From: an uncultured Flavobacteriaceae bacterium
GTDB lineage: Bacteria > Bacteroidota > Bacteroidia > Flavobacteriales > Flavobacteriaceae
Reading direction: 5' to 3'
Length of the DNA stretch: 64,000 nt
Assembly (NCBI GenBank): GCA_943788165.1
Contig: CALSPF010000002.1
Coordinates: 124,001 to 188,000 of the forward strand
Made by a program: the position numbers and the translations under genes. Position 1 is the first letter of the stretch, and each line of letters starts with the position of its first letter. A model generated the notes under the pieces. That model saw only the letters and a program-made list of their open reading frames with translations, had not been told where the DNA came from and searched no databases. Below, in pieces: positions 9,968 to 20,406 of this stretch.

Positions 9968-12838
9968 CTATTGTAAATTAAAGCTCAATCGAGCAAATAC
10001 AAATCTACCACCGACACCAAATTGTTGAGCTCTTCTAGACCAATCGAAACGACCGCCACTTCTGTTGGTTCCACCATCAGCAAATGTTGTATTTGCTCTA
10101 TCTGGATAAATATCCAAAAGGTTGTTTGCTCCAACAGTAAAGGTTAGGTTTTCATTCGCTTTGTAACCTACAGATAAATCTGTTACTACTTTTGAACTGA
10201 AAACTTGTTGTCTAGCAATATTATTAGTTGCTTCTGTAACTTCTCCAAAGTAAACATTTCTTAAGAAAACATTGTACTTGCCAGTAGTTAAGCTGTTGCT
10301 TAAGTTTAATTTAGTTCTAGGAACTGCTTCCTCTAAATACACTCTACTATCCTCAGGGAAGTAGGTGCTTTCGAGTCCAGCATTTCTAATTACGTCAGAT
10401 GATTTTACCCCACCTACTTGCTCAGTATTTGATAAAGTACCTGATAAATCACTTTTCAGTCTAGATTTAGATCCAAGGTTCATTTTGTGCGTAATTACAA
10501 AATCGATTCCTTTTGACTTCGTGTCTATAGCATTTGTAAAGAAAGAGGCTTTAGAAGCATTTGCTAGAGATAATAAATTATCTAATTCAGTACCAGTTCC
10601 TGGTCCACTAAATTGACCCGTATATACTACACGATCGTCAATATTTACGATATAACCATCTAAGGTTAATGTAAGGTTGGCATCAGGCAATTTAGCTGTA
10701 AAACCTGCACTGATACTGTTTGAGATTTCTTGCTTTAATTCTGGAATACCCAATAATTTAGCAGCTCTACTATCATTAGCAAACGTACCTACTTCTTGTG
10801 GATCTCCATTTTGATCAAAAATAGTTGATGTAGAGTTAAAGTTTAACTGATGTAAAGAAGGAGCTCTAAATCCTGAGTTTGCAGAAGCTCTAAATCTAAA
10901 GTTATCAGATACTTTGTATATAGAAGCTAACTTAAAGTTAACTGTCGATCCAAAGTCAGAATAGTTTTCAAAACGAGTAGCAAAAGTCACAGAGAATTTT
11001 TCTGTCATGGTTGCGTCGAAATCTACATAGCCTGCAATACTGCTTCTACCTCTAGATAATTCATTGTTAGGGCTAAATCCAGGGAATACTTGTGACCCCC
11101 CTGGTCTTCCATTTCCAAAAAAGTCTTGAGCTGCGCTCTGAGTTGATAAAGTAATAGCTTCTCCTGCTGCAGTATACTGAGAATAAGAACCTTCTTCTCC
11201 AGAAACAATTTCATAGTTCTCTAATCGATATTCTGAACCAAACGCAACGTTTAGGCCCTGGAATGTGTTTTCATAAAACTTATTTACGTCAAGGTTAACG
11301 GTGTTTTGCATAAAAGCAAACCCCCCTGCATCAAATACAGAAGGAGAAGCATTTTGTAAAGATGCATTGAACGTATTCCCAATCGTGTATAAGAAAGCAT
11401 TTTTTCCGTAGGTGTTAGAGAAATCAACATTCCATTCACCTACTTTACCTTTTATTCCAACAGCGAAAGATCGATCTGTTACTGTTGAATTAATTTCTGG
11501 CAAAAATCCATTCATGTATGCAGGAGTGTAGGTTCTGCTCTGGTTTGGCAATCTGTAAAAACCTGCAGAATTTCCAGCACGAGAACTCATTCCTGCAAAA
11601 GAGTATAATTCTGTACCATTATCATCTAGTGGGAGTTTGAAGTTAGCAAAGAATCTTCCTCCACGAACTTTCGCCTGTCCAACTCTCATATTAAAGTCGG
11701 TTCTTTCTAATCCTCTTGCAGCTAATTCTGAGTTTGTATTGTCACCACTCAAAACAGTGCGAAGGTCTGCTTTTGTGGATGCTCCATTTAAATCGATTCC
11801 TGCTGCAGTAGCATATTGAATTACGTCTGCTACATCGTCATCTAACAAATTAGTTAAGTCGTAGTTTGCATTGTTTGCAAAACGTTCAACGGTGTTGTAA
11901 AGGTTAAAAACATTCCCTTCCCATTCTTTCATTCTACTGTAGTCTTCTCTATAGTCGAAGTCTCCAGTGAAGTTAATTAAACCACCATTTTCTCCAATAG
12001 GTAAACCATAATTGGCGCTGATGTTAATGGTTTCACCATCTATACCTCCAGTTTGTTCGTTTGCATTTTTACTGAAATTTCCACCAGAAGTTATGTTAAA
12101 AGCTAACTCATTAACGGTTTCGTTCAGAATGATGTTAATCACACCAGCAATTGCATCAGATCCATACTGTGCAGCGGCACCATCTCTCAGTACTTCAATT
12201 TTATTTATCGAAGCAGAGGGAATGGCGTTTAAATCAGTACCAACACTTCCTCTTCCAAATGTTCCATTTACATTCACTAAAGAAGAGGTATGTCTTCTTT
12301 TTCCATTGACTAAAACCAATACTTGATCAGGACCAAGACCTCTAAGCGATGCTGGGTCAATATGATCCGTACCGTCCGAAATAGTTTGAGTGTTTGATGT
12401 AAATGAAGGAGCAACAAAGTTTAAAATCTGATTTAGATTGACTTGTGGAGATAATTTAATAAGCTCTTTCACGTCGATTACATCGATTGGAACTGGTGAA
12501 TCAATTGCTGATCGGTTTGGATTTCTAGACCCGATAACGACAATTTCATCTAAAGACTCTCCAGAAACCAAAACTACATTGATCGTGTTTTGACCATTAG
12601 TTTCGATTTCTTGGGTTGCGTATCCGGTATAGCTAAACGATAAGGTTGCATCACCATCGACATCGATACTGAAATTTCCGTCAAAATCAGTAGTAGAACC
12701 TGTGGTTGTACCTTTTACTACAATACTTGCTCCAGGGAGCGGATATCCTTGTTCATCTTGCACTGATCCAGTGATCTGAGCAGATAAAACTAAAGATGTA
12801 AATGATAGTAGTAAAAATAAAAAATTACTTTTTTTCAT
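9968..12838 (-). CDS. TonB-dependent outer-membrane receptor with N-terminal carboxypeptidase-like regulatory domain
   Basis: Signal peptide, ITGSVQDEQGYPLPGASIVVKGTTTGSTTDFDGNF, plug domain SLRGLGPDQVLVLVNGKRRH...EVLRDGAAAQYGSDAIAGVINI, C-terminal beta-barrel. Confidence 0.95.
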   Translation of the reverse strand: MKKSNFLFLLLSFTSLVLSAQITGSVQDEQGYPLPGASIVVKGTTTGSTTDFDGNFSIDVDGDATLSFSYTGYATQEIETNGQNTINVVLVSGESLDEIVVIGSRNPNRSAIDSPVPIDVIDVKELIKLSPQVNLNQILNFVAPSFTSNTQTISDGTDHIDPASLRGLGPDQVLVLVNGKRRHTSSLVNVNGTFGRGSVGTDLNAIPSASINKIEVLRDGAAAQYGSDAIAGVINIILNETVNELAFNITSGGNFSKNANEQTGGIDGETINISANYGLPIGENGGLINFTGDFDYREDYSRMKEWEGNVFNLYNTVERFANNANYDLTNLLDDDVADVIQYATAAGIDLNGASTKADLRTVLSGDNTNSELAARGLERTDFNMRVGQAKVRGGRFFANFKLPLDDNGTELYSFAGMSSRAGNSAGFYRLPNQSRTYTPAYMNGFLPEINSTVTDRSFAVGIKGKVGEWNVDFSNTYGKNAFLYTIGNTFNASLQNASPSVFDAGGFAFMQNTVNLDVNKFYENTFQGLNVAFGSEYRLENYEIVSGEEGSYSQYTAAGEAITLSTQSAAQDFFGNGRPGGSQVFPGFSPNNELSRGRSSIAGYVDFDATMTEKFSVTFATRFENYSDFGSTVNFKLASIYKVSDNFRFRASANSGFRAPSLHQLNFNSTSTIFDQNGDPQEVGTFANDSRAAKLLGIPELKQEISNSISAGFTAKLPDANLTLTLDGYIVNIDDRVVYTGQFSGPGTGTELDNLLSLANASKASFFTNAIDTKSKGIDFVITHKMNLGSKSRLKSDLSGTLSNTEQVGGVKSSDVIRNAGLESTYFPEDSRVYLEEAVPRTKLNLSNSLTTGKYNVFLRNVYFGEVTEATNNIARQQVFSSKVVTDLSVGYKANENLTFTVGANNLLDIYPDRANTTFADGGTNRSGGRFDWSRRAQQFGVGGRFVFARLSFNLQ

Positions 12839-12988
12839 GTTGAATATAGTTAATTAATAAAAATGCTGATTTGCATTTTTTTAAAATCTACGTAAATTAA
12901 ATTGAAAATTAATAATTCAAGTTTTTTAATTGGATTCATTCTTGAAGTTTCAAATATGACGTTGTGAAAAAAAGGAATTATTTGAAAT

Positions 12989-13441
12989 CTATCCCAAGGT
13001 TACAAAATAAATTATTGTCGGAATAAATAGAACTACACATAAAACATCAAATGATTTTGTGGTTTCTGTCTTAGAATGCCAATATGCTAAAAGTATTAAA
13101 GGGACTTGAAACGGTAGCCTAATTAATGCATCCTGTCTTGAAATTCCAAATGTGTTTTGGGCTATCTCAGAAGTAAATAAATAAATGTTTGCAGGGAAAA
13201 CTGCAATCAATAAAACAAGTAAACCCAAAGCTCCATATTTACGAGTTTTCCTTGGAATTAACAAAGCCCCCAAAACAATTTCAAATAGACCTGATATATA
13301 AACCATTAATTCTGGATATGGAATGTAGGGAGGAACGATAACAAGGAAAAAGTCTATATCGGTAAAATGTTTAAAACCCACCCCTATATAAAAAAGGCTC
13401 ATGGAGTATACCGTTATGTTTTTTAGTGTTTCTCTCATCAT
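12989..13441 (-). CDS. DoxX-like integral membrane protein
   Basis: About 150 aa, four hydrophobic segments, GVGFKHFTDIDFFLVIVPPYIPYPELMVYISGLFEIVLGALLIP. Confidence 0.75.
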   Translation of the reverse strand: MMRETLKNITVYSMSLFYIGVGFKHFTDIDFFLVIVPPYIPYPELMVYISGLFEIVLGALLIPRKTRKYGALGLLVLLIAVFPANIYLFTSEIAQNTFGISRQDALIRLPFQVPLILLAYWHSKTETTKSFDVLCVVLFIPTIIYFVTLG

Positions 13442-13644
13442 GTCAAAGATAACTAAATCTATCAGTGTTATGTTAATCTGACAAAATCTGACACTATTAA
13501 AAGGGATTCAAATCCAATCAACTCCCGAACCTTATTCAAGATTTATGTAAGACATATACAGTAGTATGCATCCGTATGTAACACACCCTATGTTTAGTAA
13601 ATAACAAGGCCTAGCTTTAGCTGTTGTATACAAAAACCCAACAC

Positions 13645-13779
13645 ATGGAATATTTAGATGAGATAATTAATTTGAGAATTAAGCCTTCTGACAAAGAGAA
13701 ATTAATTTCTAAAGCAAATGAAGACAATCTGTCCGTTTCGGCATATTGCAGAGTAAAATTGACAAAAGAATTAAAATAG
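13645..13779 (+). pseudogene. Short RHH/MobC-like ORF, probably a remnant
   Basis: Translation MEYLDEIINLRIKPSDKEKLISKANEDNLSVSAYCRVKLTKELK* resembles the N-terminal RHH of plasmid mobilization/antitoxin proteins; continuation degenerate. Confidence 0.35.
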
Positions 13780-14006
13780 GGATTAAAGAGCTTCTTAGCA
13801 ACGAAGACATGATTACACTTGCTTTGATTCACAAAGCCAAGAAAAGGGATGTATCAGCTTATAAGAGCGCTCATGGATTCGGCTTATGTAGCAGTCAAAC
13901 AAAGCTTAGAATTAACAGAATCAGAACAGCCAATATTTAAGTAATTAGATATTGACAAGACACTAACCCATAAACTGTGTGAGTTTATAGGTTAGTGCCA
14001 TTGACA

Positions 14007-16271
14007 TTATTGAACTGTAATTGTCCCATACATACCATCGTGAACTGAACATTGGTAGTAGTATATTCCAGCAACTGTAGGCGTCCAATTTACTACTCCG
14101 CCTATTGTTCCATTATTAGTTACACTAGAAACTTGATTATCTGTTCCAGTTCCTTGAACTGTCTTAATATAAAAAGGATGATTTGGAGCATTTACATCAA
14201 AACTAAGTGTATCTCCATTATTTATTGTTATTGAAACATCATCTCCACTAACTGTTCCGTTAACATCTGTTCCTGATAAGGTGTAATCAGAATTAGACGA
14301 AGCAGTAACCAAAATGGAGTATGTAGTTACTGCTGCTCTTACGTTAACTTCTCGGTATTCTGGAGCAGCGGGATTTCCAGCAGCATCTGTAACAGAATAT
14401 AAAACATAATAAAAACCAACCACAGACGTGTTAACCGTTGACGTACTTGTTATTGAAGAAGTAAGGTCACCATCTACATTATCAGTAGCTGTTGCTCCTT
14501 GGTCTGTAAAGGTGTCTCCTACAATTAGTTCAATTACTGTTGAACCTATTAATGTAATCACAGGGGCTGTTGTATCTGCTGCTCTTACGTTAACTTCTCG
14601 GTATTCTGGAGCAGCGGGATTTCCAGCAGCATCTGTAACAGAATATAAAACATAATAAAAACCAACCACAGACGTGTTAACCGTTGACGTACTTGTTATT
14701 GAAGAAGTAAGGTCACCATCTACATTATCAGTAGCTGTTGCTCCTTGGTCTGTAAAGGTGTCTCCTACAATTAGTTCAATTACTGTTGAACCTATTAATG
14801 TAATCACAGGGGCTGTTGTATCTGCTGCTCTTACGTTAATTTCTCGGTACTCTGGGGCAGCGGGATTTCCAGCAGCATCTGTAACAGAATATAAAACATA
14901 ATAAAAACCAACCACAGACGTGTTAACCGTTGACGTACTTGTTATTGAAGAAGTAAGGTCGCCATCTACATTATCAGTAGCTGTTGCTCCTTGGTCTGTA
15001 AAAGTGTCTCCTACAGTTAGTTCAATTACTGTTGAACCTATTAAAGTAATCACAGGGGCTGTTGTATCTGCTGCTTCATCCTCAAAAGCAATTTGTGGAC
15101 ATTGATATAATGAATATTCAGTACCTTCAGAAATCAAAGTGAATGTATCAAGGTATTCAATAGAATATTCTGTCCACCCGATAGAGAGCTTCATTTCTGT
15201 ACCATTTTGGAATGTGTCATCATTAAATCCAACAATGTTAAATAACTCAGATTCTTCCCATATTGAAGATGCTGGTCCTGAACCTTCCCCTGGAGCTGGG
15301 ATTAATTTTGTCACTTCAATTCTTGAATAATTTCCATTACTATTGGGTTCTCCCGATGGTCTCCATGAACCATCAATCAAACTTACTCTAACTCCGTTTA
15401 CATCATGATAGCTCAAGAAATAAGATCCATATTTAGTAATAGTTACCTTTACCAATCTTATTGGATTAAGGTTAGGGGAAAGTAGCGAACAGGAAGCATC
15501 AACTATTGGCAGTCCATAAGCGTCAGTCCCATTTGAACAGAATTCTACTGTTTTGTCATCTAGCCAAAAACAAAAGTGGGTGTATCCTTCAGCAACTGCA
15601 ACAGGAATTCCTTCAGGATAAACTGCATTAGAAAAAGTTTTGTCTAAGTCATAAAAAATCCAACTTCCTTGTATAGATTCCAGATTATTTATTACCCCTT
15701 GTGTAACATTTTGTTCCTCACCCCAAATCTGAGATTTTTCGCCTAACATCGCCACAGGTTCTGTAGAGCAAAATGCACTAATTCTTGATTCAGGTAAAAA
15801 TGTGAACGAAATACCACCTCCTTGAGCATCAAATTGAATATTAGTAAAAGTAGCTATATTTCCATTTTCAGGTCCATCACTGGTAGATCCATTTTCAATT
15901 TGGGTGTCAAATAATGTAACTCTATCAATAGGAACATCATTAGCAGTTAAATCGTAACGAATGTGGTACCATCCTTGAACATACTCAGAAGCGCCTTCTG
16001 AAGCATCAAGTTTCATGATAAACTCACCGCTAGAGTAGTTTGGTGTACCGTCGGTGTTTGATATAAATTCAATCCAGTTAATACTACACGTAGCCATACT
16101 TTTAGCTGAAGTTGAGGACGAAGAGAAGTTCCATTTACCAGATAATTTCTCGTAGTTTATTCCTTTTGCAGTAGTAACTTCAACTTCTGATAGAACTTCT
16201 TCAAAGACAGAATCATTTTTATTACAATTTATTAAAAAGAGTGCAAGTATTAGTGTAATTGTTTTTTTCAT
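14007..16271 (-). CDS. Secreted lipoprotein with three tandem DUF5011/HYR-like Ig domains and C-terminal cupredoxin-like domain
   Basis: MKKTITLILALFLINC lipobox; 3x DTTAPVITLIGSTVIEL.VGDTFTDQGATATDNVDGDLTSSI; C-term FDVNAPNHPFYIKT...GIYYYQCSVHDGMYGTITVQ. Confidence 0.85.
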   Translation of the reverse strand: MKKTITLILALFLINCNKNDSVFEEVLSEVEVTTAKGINYEKLSGKWNFSSSSTSAKSMATCSINWIEFISNTDGTPNYSSGEFIMKLDASEGASEYVQGWYHIRYDLTANDVPIDRVTLFDTQIENGSTSDGPENGNIATFTNIQFDAQGGGISFTFLPESRISAFCSTEPVAMLGEKSQIWGEEQNVTQGVINNLESIQGSWIFYDLDKTFSNAVYPEGIPVAVAEGYTHFCFWLDDKTVEFCSNGTDAYGLPIVDASCSLLSPNLNPIRLVKVTITKYGSYFLSYHDVNGVRVSLIDGSWRPSGEPNSNGNYSRIEVTKLIPAPGEGSGPASSIWEESELFNIVGFNDDTFQNGTEMKLSIGWTEYSIEYLDTFTLISEGTEYSLYQCPQIAFEDEAADTTAPVITLIGSTVIELTVGDTFTDQGATATDNVDGDLTSSITSTSTVNTSVVGFYYVLYSVTDAAGNPAAPEYREINVRAADTTAPVITLIGSTVIELIVGDTFTDQGATATDNVDGDLTSSITSTSTVNTSVVGFYYVLYSVTDAAGNPAAPEYREVNVRAADTTAPVITLIGSTVIELIVGDTFTDQGATATDNVDGDLTSSITSTSTVNTSVVGFYYVLYSVTDAAGNPAAPEYREVNVRAAVTTYSILVTASSNSDYTLSGTDVNGTVSGDDVSITINNGDTLSFDVNAPNHPFYIKTVQGTGTDNQVSSVTNNGTIGGVVNWTPTVAGIYYYQCSVHDGMYGTITVQ
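14332..15069 (-). repeat. Three direct 246-bp tandem repeats within the Ig-domain gene
   Basis: Units begin at 14332, 14578 and 14824; first two units read as identical, third differs at a handful of positions. Confidence 0.95.
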
Positions 16272-16338
16272 GATAATTTTTAGCGAACTTATCGATAAAA
16301 ATTACTTTATGCGTTAACCTAAGTTAATAAAATGTTAA

Positions 16339-16938
16339 TTATAAGTTCTTGCGAATTCTGCTCAAGGATTGCGGCTTTATCCCCAAATAACTGGCAATGT
16401 AATGTTGAGGTATTCTTCTTATTAATTCAGGTCGATTTTTTAAAAGATCTAAATAACGTTCCTTGGCATCTAGGAGAATGAAGTTGTCAGCTTTCTTTCG
16501 AAGGTCTATAAACGCTTCTTCTGTTAAAATCCGTGCGATTCGTTCAAATTTAGGAACCTCGTAATATAATTTTTCTAAATCTAGTTTAGATATAAAAAGT
16601 AGTGTTGAATATTCGATGGCCTGGGCAGTCTGTTTAGAAAAACTGTTCGAAAGAAAACTATCTAAATCAGTATACCCTGATCCCTCTAAAAAAAAACCCC
16701 CAGTAATTTCTTCTCCATCTTTCATTTGATAATATCTAATGGCACCGCTTTCAATGAAATAATAATTATCACAAACCACATTACAGTTATGAAGAATTTC
16801 GAGTCTTTTAAGAGTTTTAGTTTTAAAGTAGCTCCTAATAGTGAGGTGCTCTTTAGGTGAACAGTCAATATAATTTTGAATGACTTTTTCTAAACTAGCT
16901 TTTGAATCTGTGATAATTATGTCTGTTGAGTTCTTCAT
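16339..16938 (-). CDS. Crp/Fnr-type cyclic-nucleotide-binding regulator
   Basis: cNMP-binding fold YYFIESGAIRYYQMKDGEEITGGFF; C-term RIPQHYIASYLGIKPQSLSRIRKNL. Internal ATG (MKNSTD) preferred to the listed TTG start. Confidence 0.85.
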   Translation of the reverse strand: MKNSTDIIITDSKASLEKVIQNYIDCSPKEHLTIRSYFKTKTLKRLEILHNCNVVCDNYYFIESGAIRYYQMKDGEEITGGFFLEGSGYTDLDSFLSNSFSKQTAQAIEYSTLLFISKLDLEKLYYEVPKFERIARILTEEAFIDLRKKADNFILLDAKERYLDLLKNRPELIRRIPQHYIASYLGIKPQSLSRIRKNL

Positions 16939-17407
16939 TGTTTTAATGCATACCAACTCATACAGTAGGTGTCAGAGCATCCCGAAGAATTGCAATATAC
17001 GATTTGTCACCAAACTTATCTTGCTATCGATCCATAAAAGCAATATGAGGACATTGATTTACCAATAGTCTTTGAGTACGGTTAACCTAGTTAAGTTCCT
17101 TAAAGAAGCGACTTTGAAGTATGGACTACAAACGATAAACAGAACCTAAAACTAGCTAAAGGAAATAAGTTTATTGCCGCATTGCAAGAGCTAGCAGAGG
17201 AGGTTCATATCATGCCTCGAGTCATTATAAACTCAACTCAGAGAACTACAATATTTAAGAACAAGTATATCGTTAGTCCTGAATACATATTCACCTAATT
17301 AGTTGTTTTTCATTATCTTGTATTTCAATTTAAAAATATTTATTATGAAAAACATTAAAGAAACTATTATCGGAGTATTTGCTGTAATTGGATTTGTAGT
17401 AATTGCA

Positions 17408-17650
17408 TCAGGCTTCTGATACAGCAACAGTTGTAATTTCGTTTTCAAAAATTGACTTTAAAGACTCTACAACTAAAGTATTGTCTTCAAAGCTTAACGT
17501 GTTTATAGCTATAAAGTCATTTCTGTTGTCGTGTGTTATTAAAGTTTTGTGGGTGGTGTCTTTTGAATGCCATAATCCTTCGAATTTTTCTAATTGAGCG
17601 TTAACTGTAAATCCAAATAGAAGTGTTACGATTGTAATTTTTGTTTTCAT
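17408..17650 (-). CDS. Small secreted protein, copy 1 of duplicated segment
   Basis: MKTKITIVTLLFGFTVNAQLEKFEGLWHSKDTTHKTLITH; near-identical N-terminus at 35941-36123. Confidence 0.5.
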   Translation of the reverse strand: MKTKITIVTLLFGFTVNAQLEKFEGLWHSKDTTHKTLITHDNRNDFIAINTLSFEDNTLVVESLKSIFENEITTVAVSEA

Positions 17651-17793
17651 AATAAATAAAATTTTAAGTTTTATCTATTATACAGTAGCTCTCGTATTTA
17701 GTTTGTAATTAAAATTCAGGGGGTAAACTGTTTTTTGCAGACTCAAGTTTTTTCTCTAATTGTCAATACAATGTACAGAACTGTTTTTAAAGC
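17529..17793. repeat. Segmental duplication copy 1 (pairs with about 36004-36268)
   Basis: gtgtgttattaaagttttgt.ggtggtgtctt.tgaatgccataatcc...cagactcaagttttttct.taattgtcaatacaatgtac: near-identical over about 260 bp. Confidence 0.9.
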
Positions 17794-17903
17794 TTGTAAA
17801 TACCGGTCAAGTGGCAATTACTCTTTCTAGCCCTCTGGTCTTGCTTGAGGTTTTTTTTACATTTAAAGGTACCTCAAAATACTAAAGAGGATATGACTGT
17901 AGT

Positions 17904-20231
17904 TTAGTTAAAGTCGATTTCACTAACCATCTCTCCATCTACATATTCTGTTTCAAGAAATAGAAAACCATTTTCTTCCCACTTTCTCCACCATCCATTT
18001 AGTTTACCATCTTTATAACTGGCTGCAAAAGCAAGCTGCCCATTGTCATAAAAACTTATTGCTAACCCTGTATATTTTTGTTCTTTATATAAATAAGCTT
18101 CTCCCTCTTCAAGTTCACTGTAGAGCACTCTATTTTCTGTTTCAAGAAATTTGAAATAATCAAATGAATCTGTTTTAACTTTTGTTAAAAAACCATCAAA
18201 AGCATATCCATTTGCAATGTTTTCATTGAAAAAAGTTGGTTCATAGTTCATACTTACTAATTCAACCCAATTCCCAAAAATTATTTTTTCCTCACCTGTT
18301 ATTGGATCTGTATCGGTTACTGCTAATTCACCTTGATTTTCCTTGGCGAAATAAACTAAAGAACCATAGGGTAATTTGTTTATTTTATTTCCATCCAATG
18401 AATTATTGTCTCTAACATTTAAACCACTCTTTGCGTTTACAAAGTAAATTTCAGATAGGTCAATATTATTAGAAACTTTATATGATTTCAGTTGATTTTG
18501 GTTGTAATCTATTCTAAAACGTAATTGATTCTCTTCCGGGAAATTTATATCTTCAGAATTATAATATTCCTTCAGTTTTCCATCGCTAGAATATGATATT
18601 TTATTTAATTGGTTCATATTATTTGCAGGTTTCAATAATATCAACTCTTTTGATTTGGGCAAACCATTGGAATAAAAAGTTTCTTTTTTATGACTGATAA
18701 CAGGCTTGTATGGTACTTGCCACGCTTCAGAACAATCTGAATTTTGCCATTCATAATCTATAGCATCTATTCTGCGTCTATTACTTTTTGAAGTATAATT
18801 TTCTAAAGTAGGACAGCATTTACAAAACTGATAAAAAGCATAATTAACTGCTTGCAAAAACTCATACTTTAATTTAATGCTTCCGTTTTCATCAAAAAAC
18901 GTTTCAGTAGTTTTTCTGTTTTTAAGGATTCTCCCGTTGTTTAATTTAAGTTCAAATATTTCATCGTTATTAAACAACTCTGCAAGATTACCATTTTTAA
19001 AATAGGCCTTTTCTTCAACATTTCCTGATGAGTCATATTTATAAATCGTATTCCCGACTTCCTCTTGTATTAAATTTCCATTTAAGTAAACTTCTTTAAT
19101 TAATTTATTTAAATCGTTTCCATTGGACATATATATGTTAGGGTAATAATGCATTTTGTGTAAATAAGTAGACGATTTCTTTTTATGAGAAAAGCTATAT
19201 AAATAATCCTCATAGCTTTCTGTCTTAGAAACATTTATTATAGTTTCTACTAATCCTTCGCTATAGATATAGTATGTTCCGTTATTGTCTATATGGGAAT
19301 TGTTACCTCCATAAAAAGAGTTAATAGTTAAAGACTCATTAAATGAAAGATCATTATGAGAAGTAATTTTTCTCTTTGCTAAACCTGAATATAAAGCTCC
19401 ATTATAAGTTAATGGATCAACAGGATCTTCAACTACAGGTATTTCACCAGAAATCAATCTTTCTTTAACTGATTTAGAAGTAAATGTTTTAACTGGGTAT
19501 TGAAATTCTTTTATTTCATTATTCATTAAAACATCAAAAGCTTCATCTGGGTCCATTGCTAAAGCCCGGTAAAGGGTGGCCATTTCTGTTGAAATATTTC
19601 CACCATCAAACTCTTCCATTATCACTTCAAATAATTGTAAAAACTTATCTGATGTGCCATCATAATGTCTTCTAATCCAGAATAAAGTTTCTGAAGGAAT
19701 ATAAGGAACCGATGTCTTGATTGTTTCTAAGACAGAATTATGATCTTCTCTGCTTATAATAGGTTCAAGAAAATTATATTCTATGTGGTTAGAATCTTCT
19801 CCTTTAAAAACACTCAAATCCTCAAAAAAAGCAAACATTTGATTTACCATCAATGTTCTTATCGGAATTTTAAAATACTTGTCGTAAATAGGCTGAATGA
19901 GAGCTTTTTGAAGGGGTGATAATGTTTGAACTAATTCTATTGCGTTATCCAAAAACAATGGGTTATAGTGTCCAAAGTTTTCGCAGAAACAATCGCTATT
20001 AAAATATTCTTTAGTGTGTGGCCCAGAATTAAAAATTGGTATTCCAAAAGTTGTTTCAGCTAGTCTTAATACACCTGAGGTATCTATCCAATATCCTTTA
20101 AAAAATGATTTGGGTGAACCCCCATACGCTCGCTTGGTTACTAGCTCTTTGAAGTGATCAATATTATCCTCTATCGAGTTTTGTCCAAGAGAAACCATAG
20201 GAACTAACAGTAAAAGAAGAAGCTTTTTCAT
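17904..20231 (-). CDS. Secreted protein with SH3b-like domain and C-terminal MORN-type repeats (paralog of next gene)
   Basis: Signal peptide MKKLLLLLLVPMVSLGQ; VNAKSGLNVRDNNSLDGNKINKLPYGS (SH3b); FYDNGQLAFAASYKDGKLNGWWRKWEENG (MORN-like). Confidence 0.8.
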   Translation of the reverse strand: MKKLLLLLLVPMVSLGQNSIEDNIDHFKELVTKRAYGGSPKSFFKGYWIDTSGVLRLAETTFGIPIFNSGPHTKEYFNSDCFCENFGHYNPLFLDNAIELVQTLSPLQKALIQPIYDKYFKIPIRTLMVNQMFAFFEDLSVFKGEDSNHIEYNFLEPIISREDHNSVLETIKTSVPYIPSETLFWIRRHYDGTSDKFLQLFEVIMEEFDGGNISTEMATLYRALAMDPDEAFDVLMNNEIKEFQYPVKTFTSKSVKERLISGEIPVVEDPVDPLTYNGALYSGLAKRKITSHNDLSFNESLTINSFYGGNNSHIDNNGTYYIYSEGLVETIINVSKTESYEDYLYSFSHKKKSSTYLHKMHYYPNIYMSNGNDLNKLIKEVYLNGNLIQEEVGNTIYKYDSSGNVEEKAYFKNGNLAELFNNDEIFELKLNNGRILKNRKTTETFFDENGSIKLKYEFLQAVNYAFYQFCKCCPTLENYTSKSNRRRIDAIDYEWQNSDCSEAWQVPYKPVISHKKETFYSNGLPKSKELILLKPANNMNQLNKISYSSDGKLKEYYNSEDINFPEENQLRFRIDYNQNQLKSYKVSNNIDLSEIYFVNAKSGLNVRDNNSLDGNKINKLPYGSLVYFAKENQGELAVTDTDPITGEEKIIFGNWVELVSMNYEPTFFNENIANGYAFDGFLTKVKTDSFDYFKFLETENRVLYSELEEGEAYLYKEQKYTGLAISFYDNGQLAFAASYKDGKLNGWWRKWEENGFLFLETEYVDGEMVSEIDFN

Positions 20232-20244
20232 AATATCTTATTTA

Positions 20245-20275
20245 TCAATACAATTTACAAAACTGTTTTTAAAGG
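20245..20275 (-). promoter_or_regulatory. Repeated upstream element (other copies at 17763-17793, 22355-22385, 36236-36266)
   Basis: TCAATACAATGTACAAAACTGTTTTTAAAGC and close variants, always same orientation, upstream of minus-strand starts. Confidence 0.6.
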
Positions 20276-20406
20276 CTCGTTTTCTTTCGAGTGACTTTGA
20301 TTACATCTAGTGTCTGACTAAGAGATTTTCTCGTGTTTTAGAGGTTCCTGAGCTTACTGAAGAAGCTATAACAATGATTTAAAAAGCCTTCCGCTCTGTT
20401 AGCCTT

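Noticed and set aside
10365-12326. Plus-strand ORFs inside the TonB receptor gene
   Set aside because: Antisense to a clear 956-aa receptor; no domain signal.
14332-15069. Regularly spaced repeats as a CRISPR array
   Set aside because: Units are 246 bp, contiguous and in frame within one coding sequence; no short repeat/spacer alternation.
14428-15105. Three plus-strand ORFs of 61-75 aa (14428, 14674, 14920)
   Set aside because: Antisense shadows of the tandem Ig repeat; near-identical because the repeat is.
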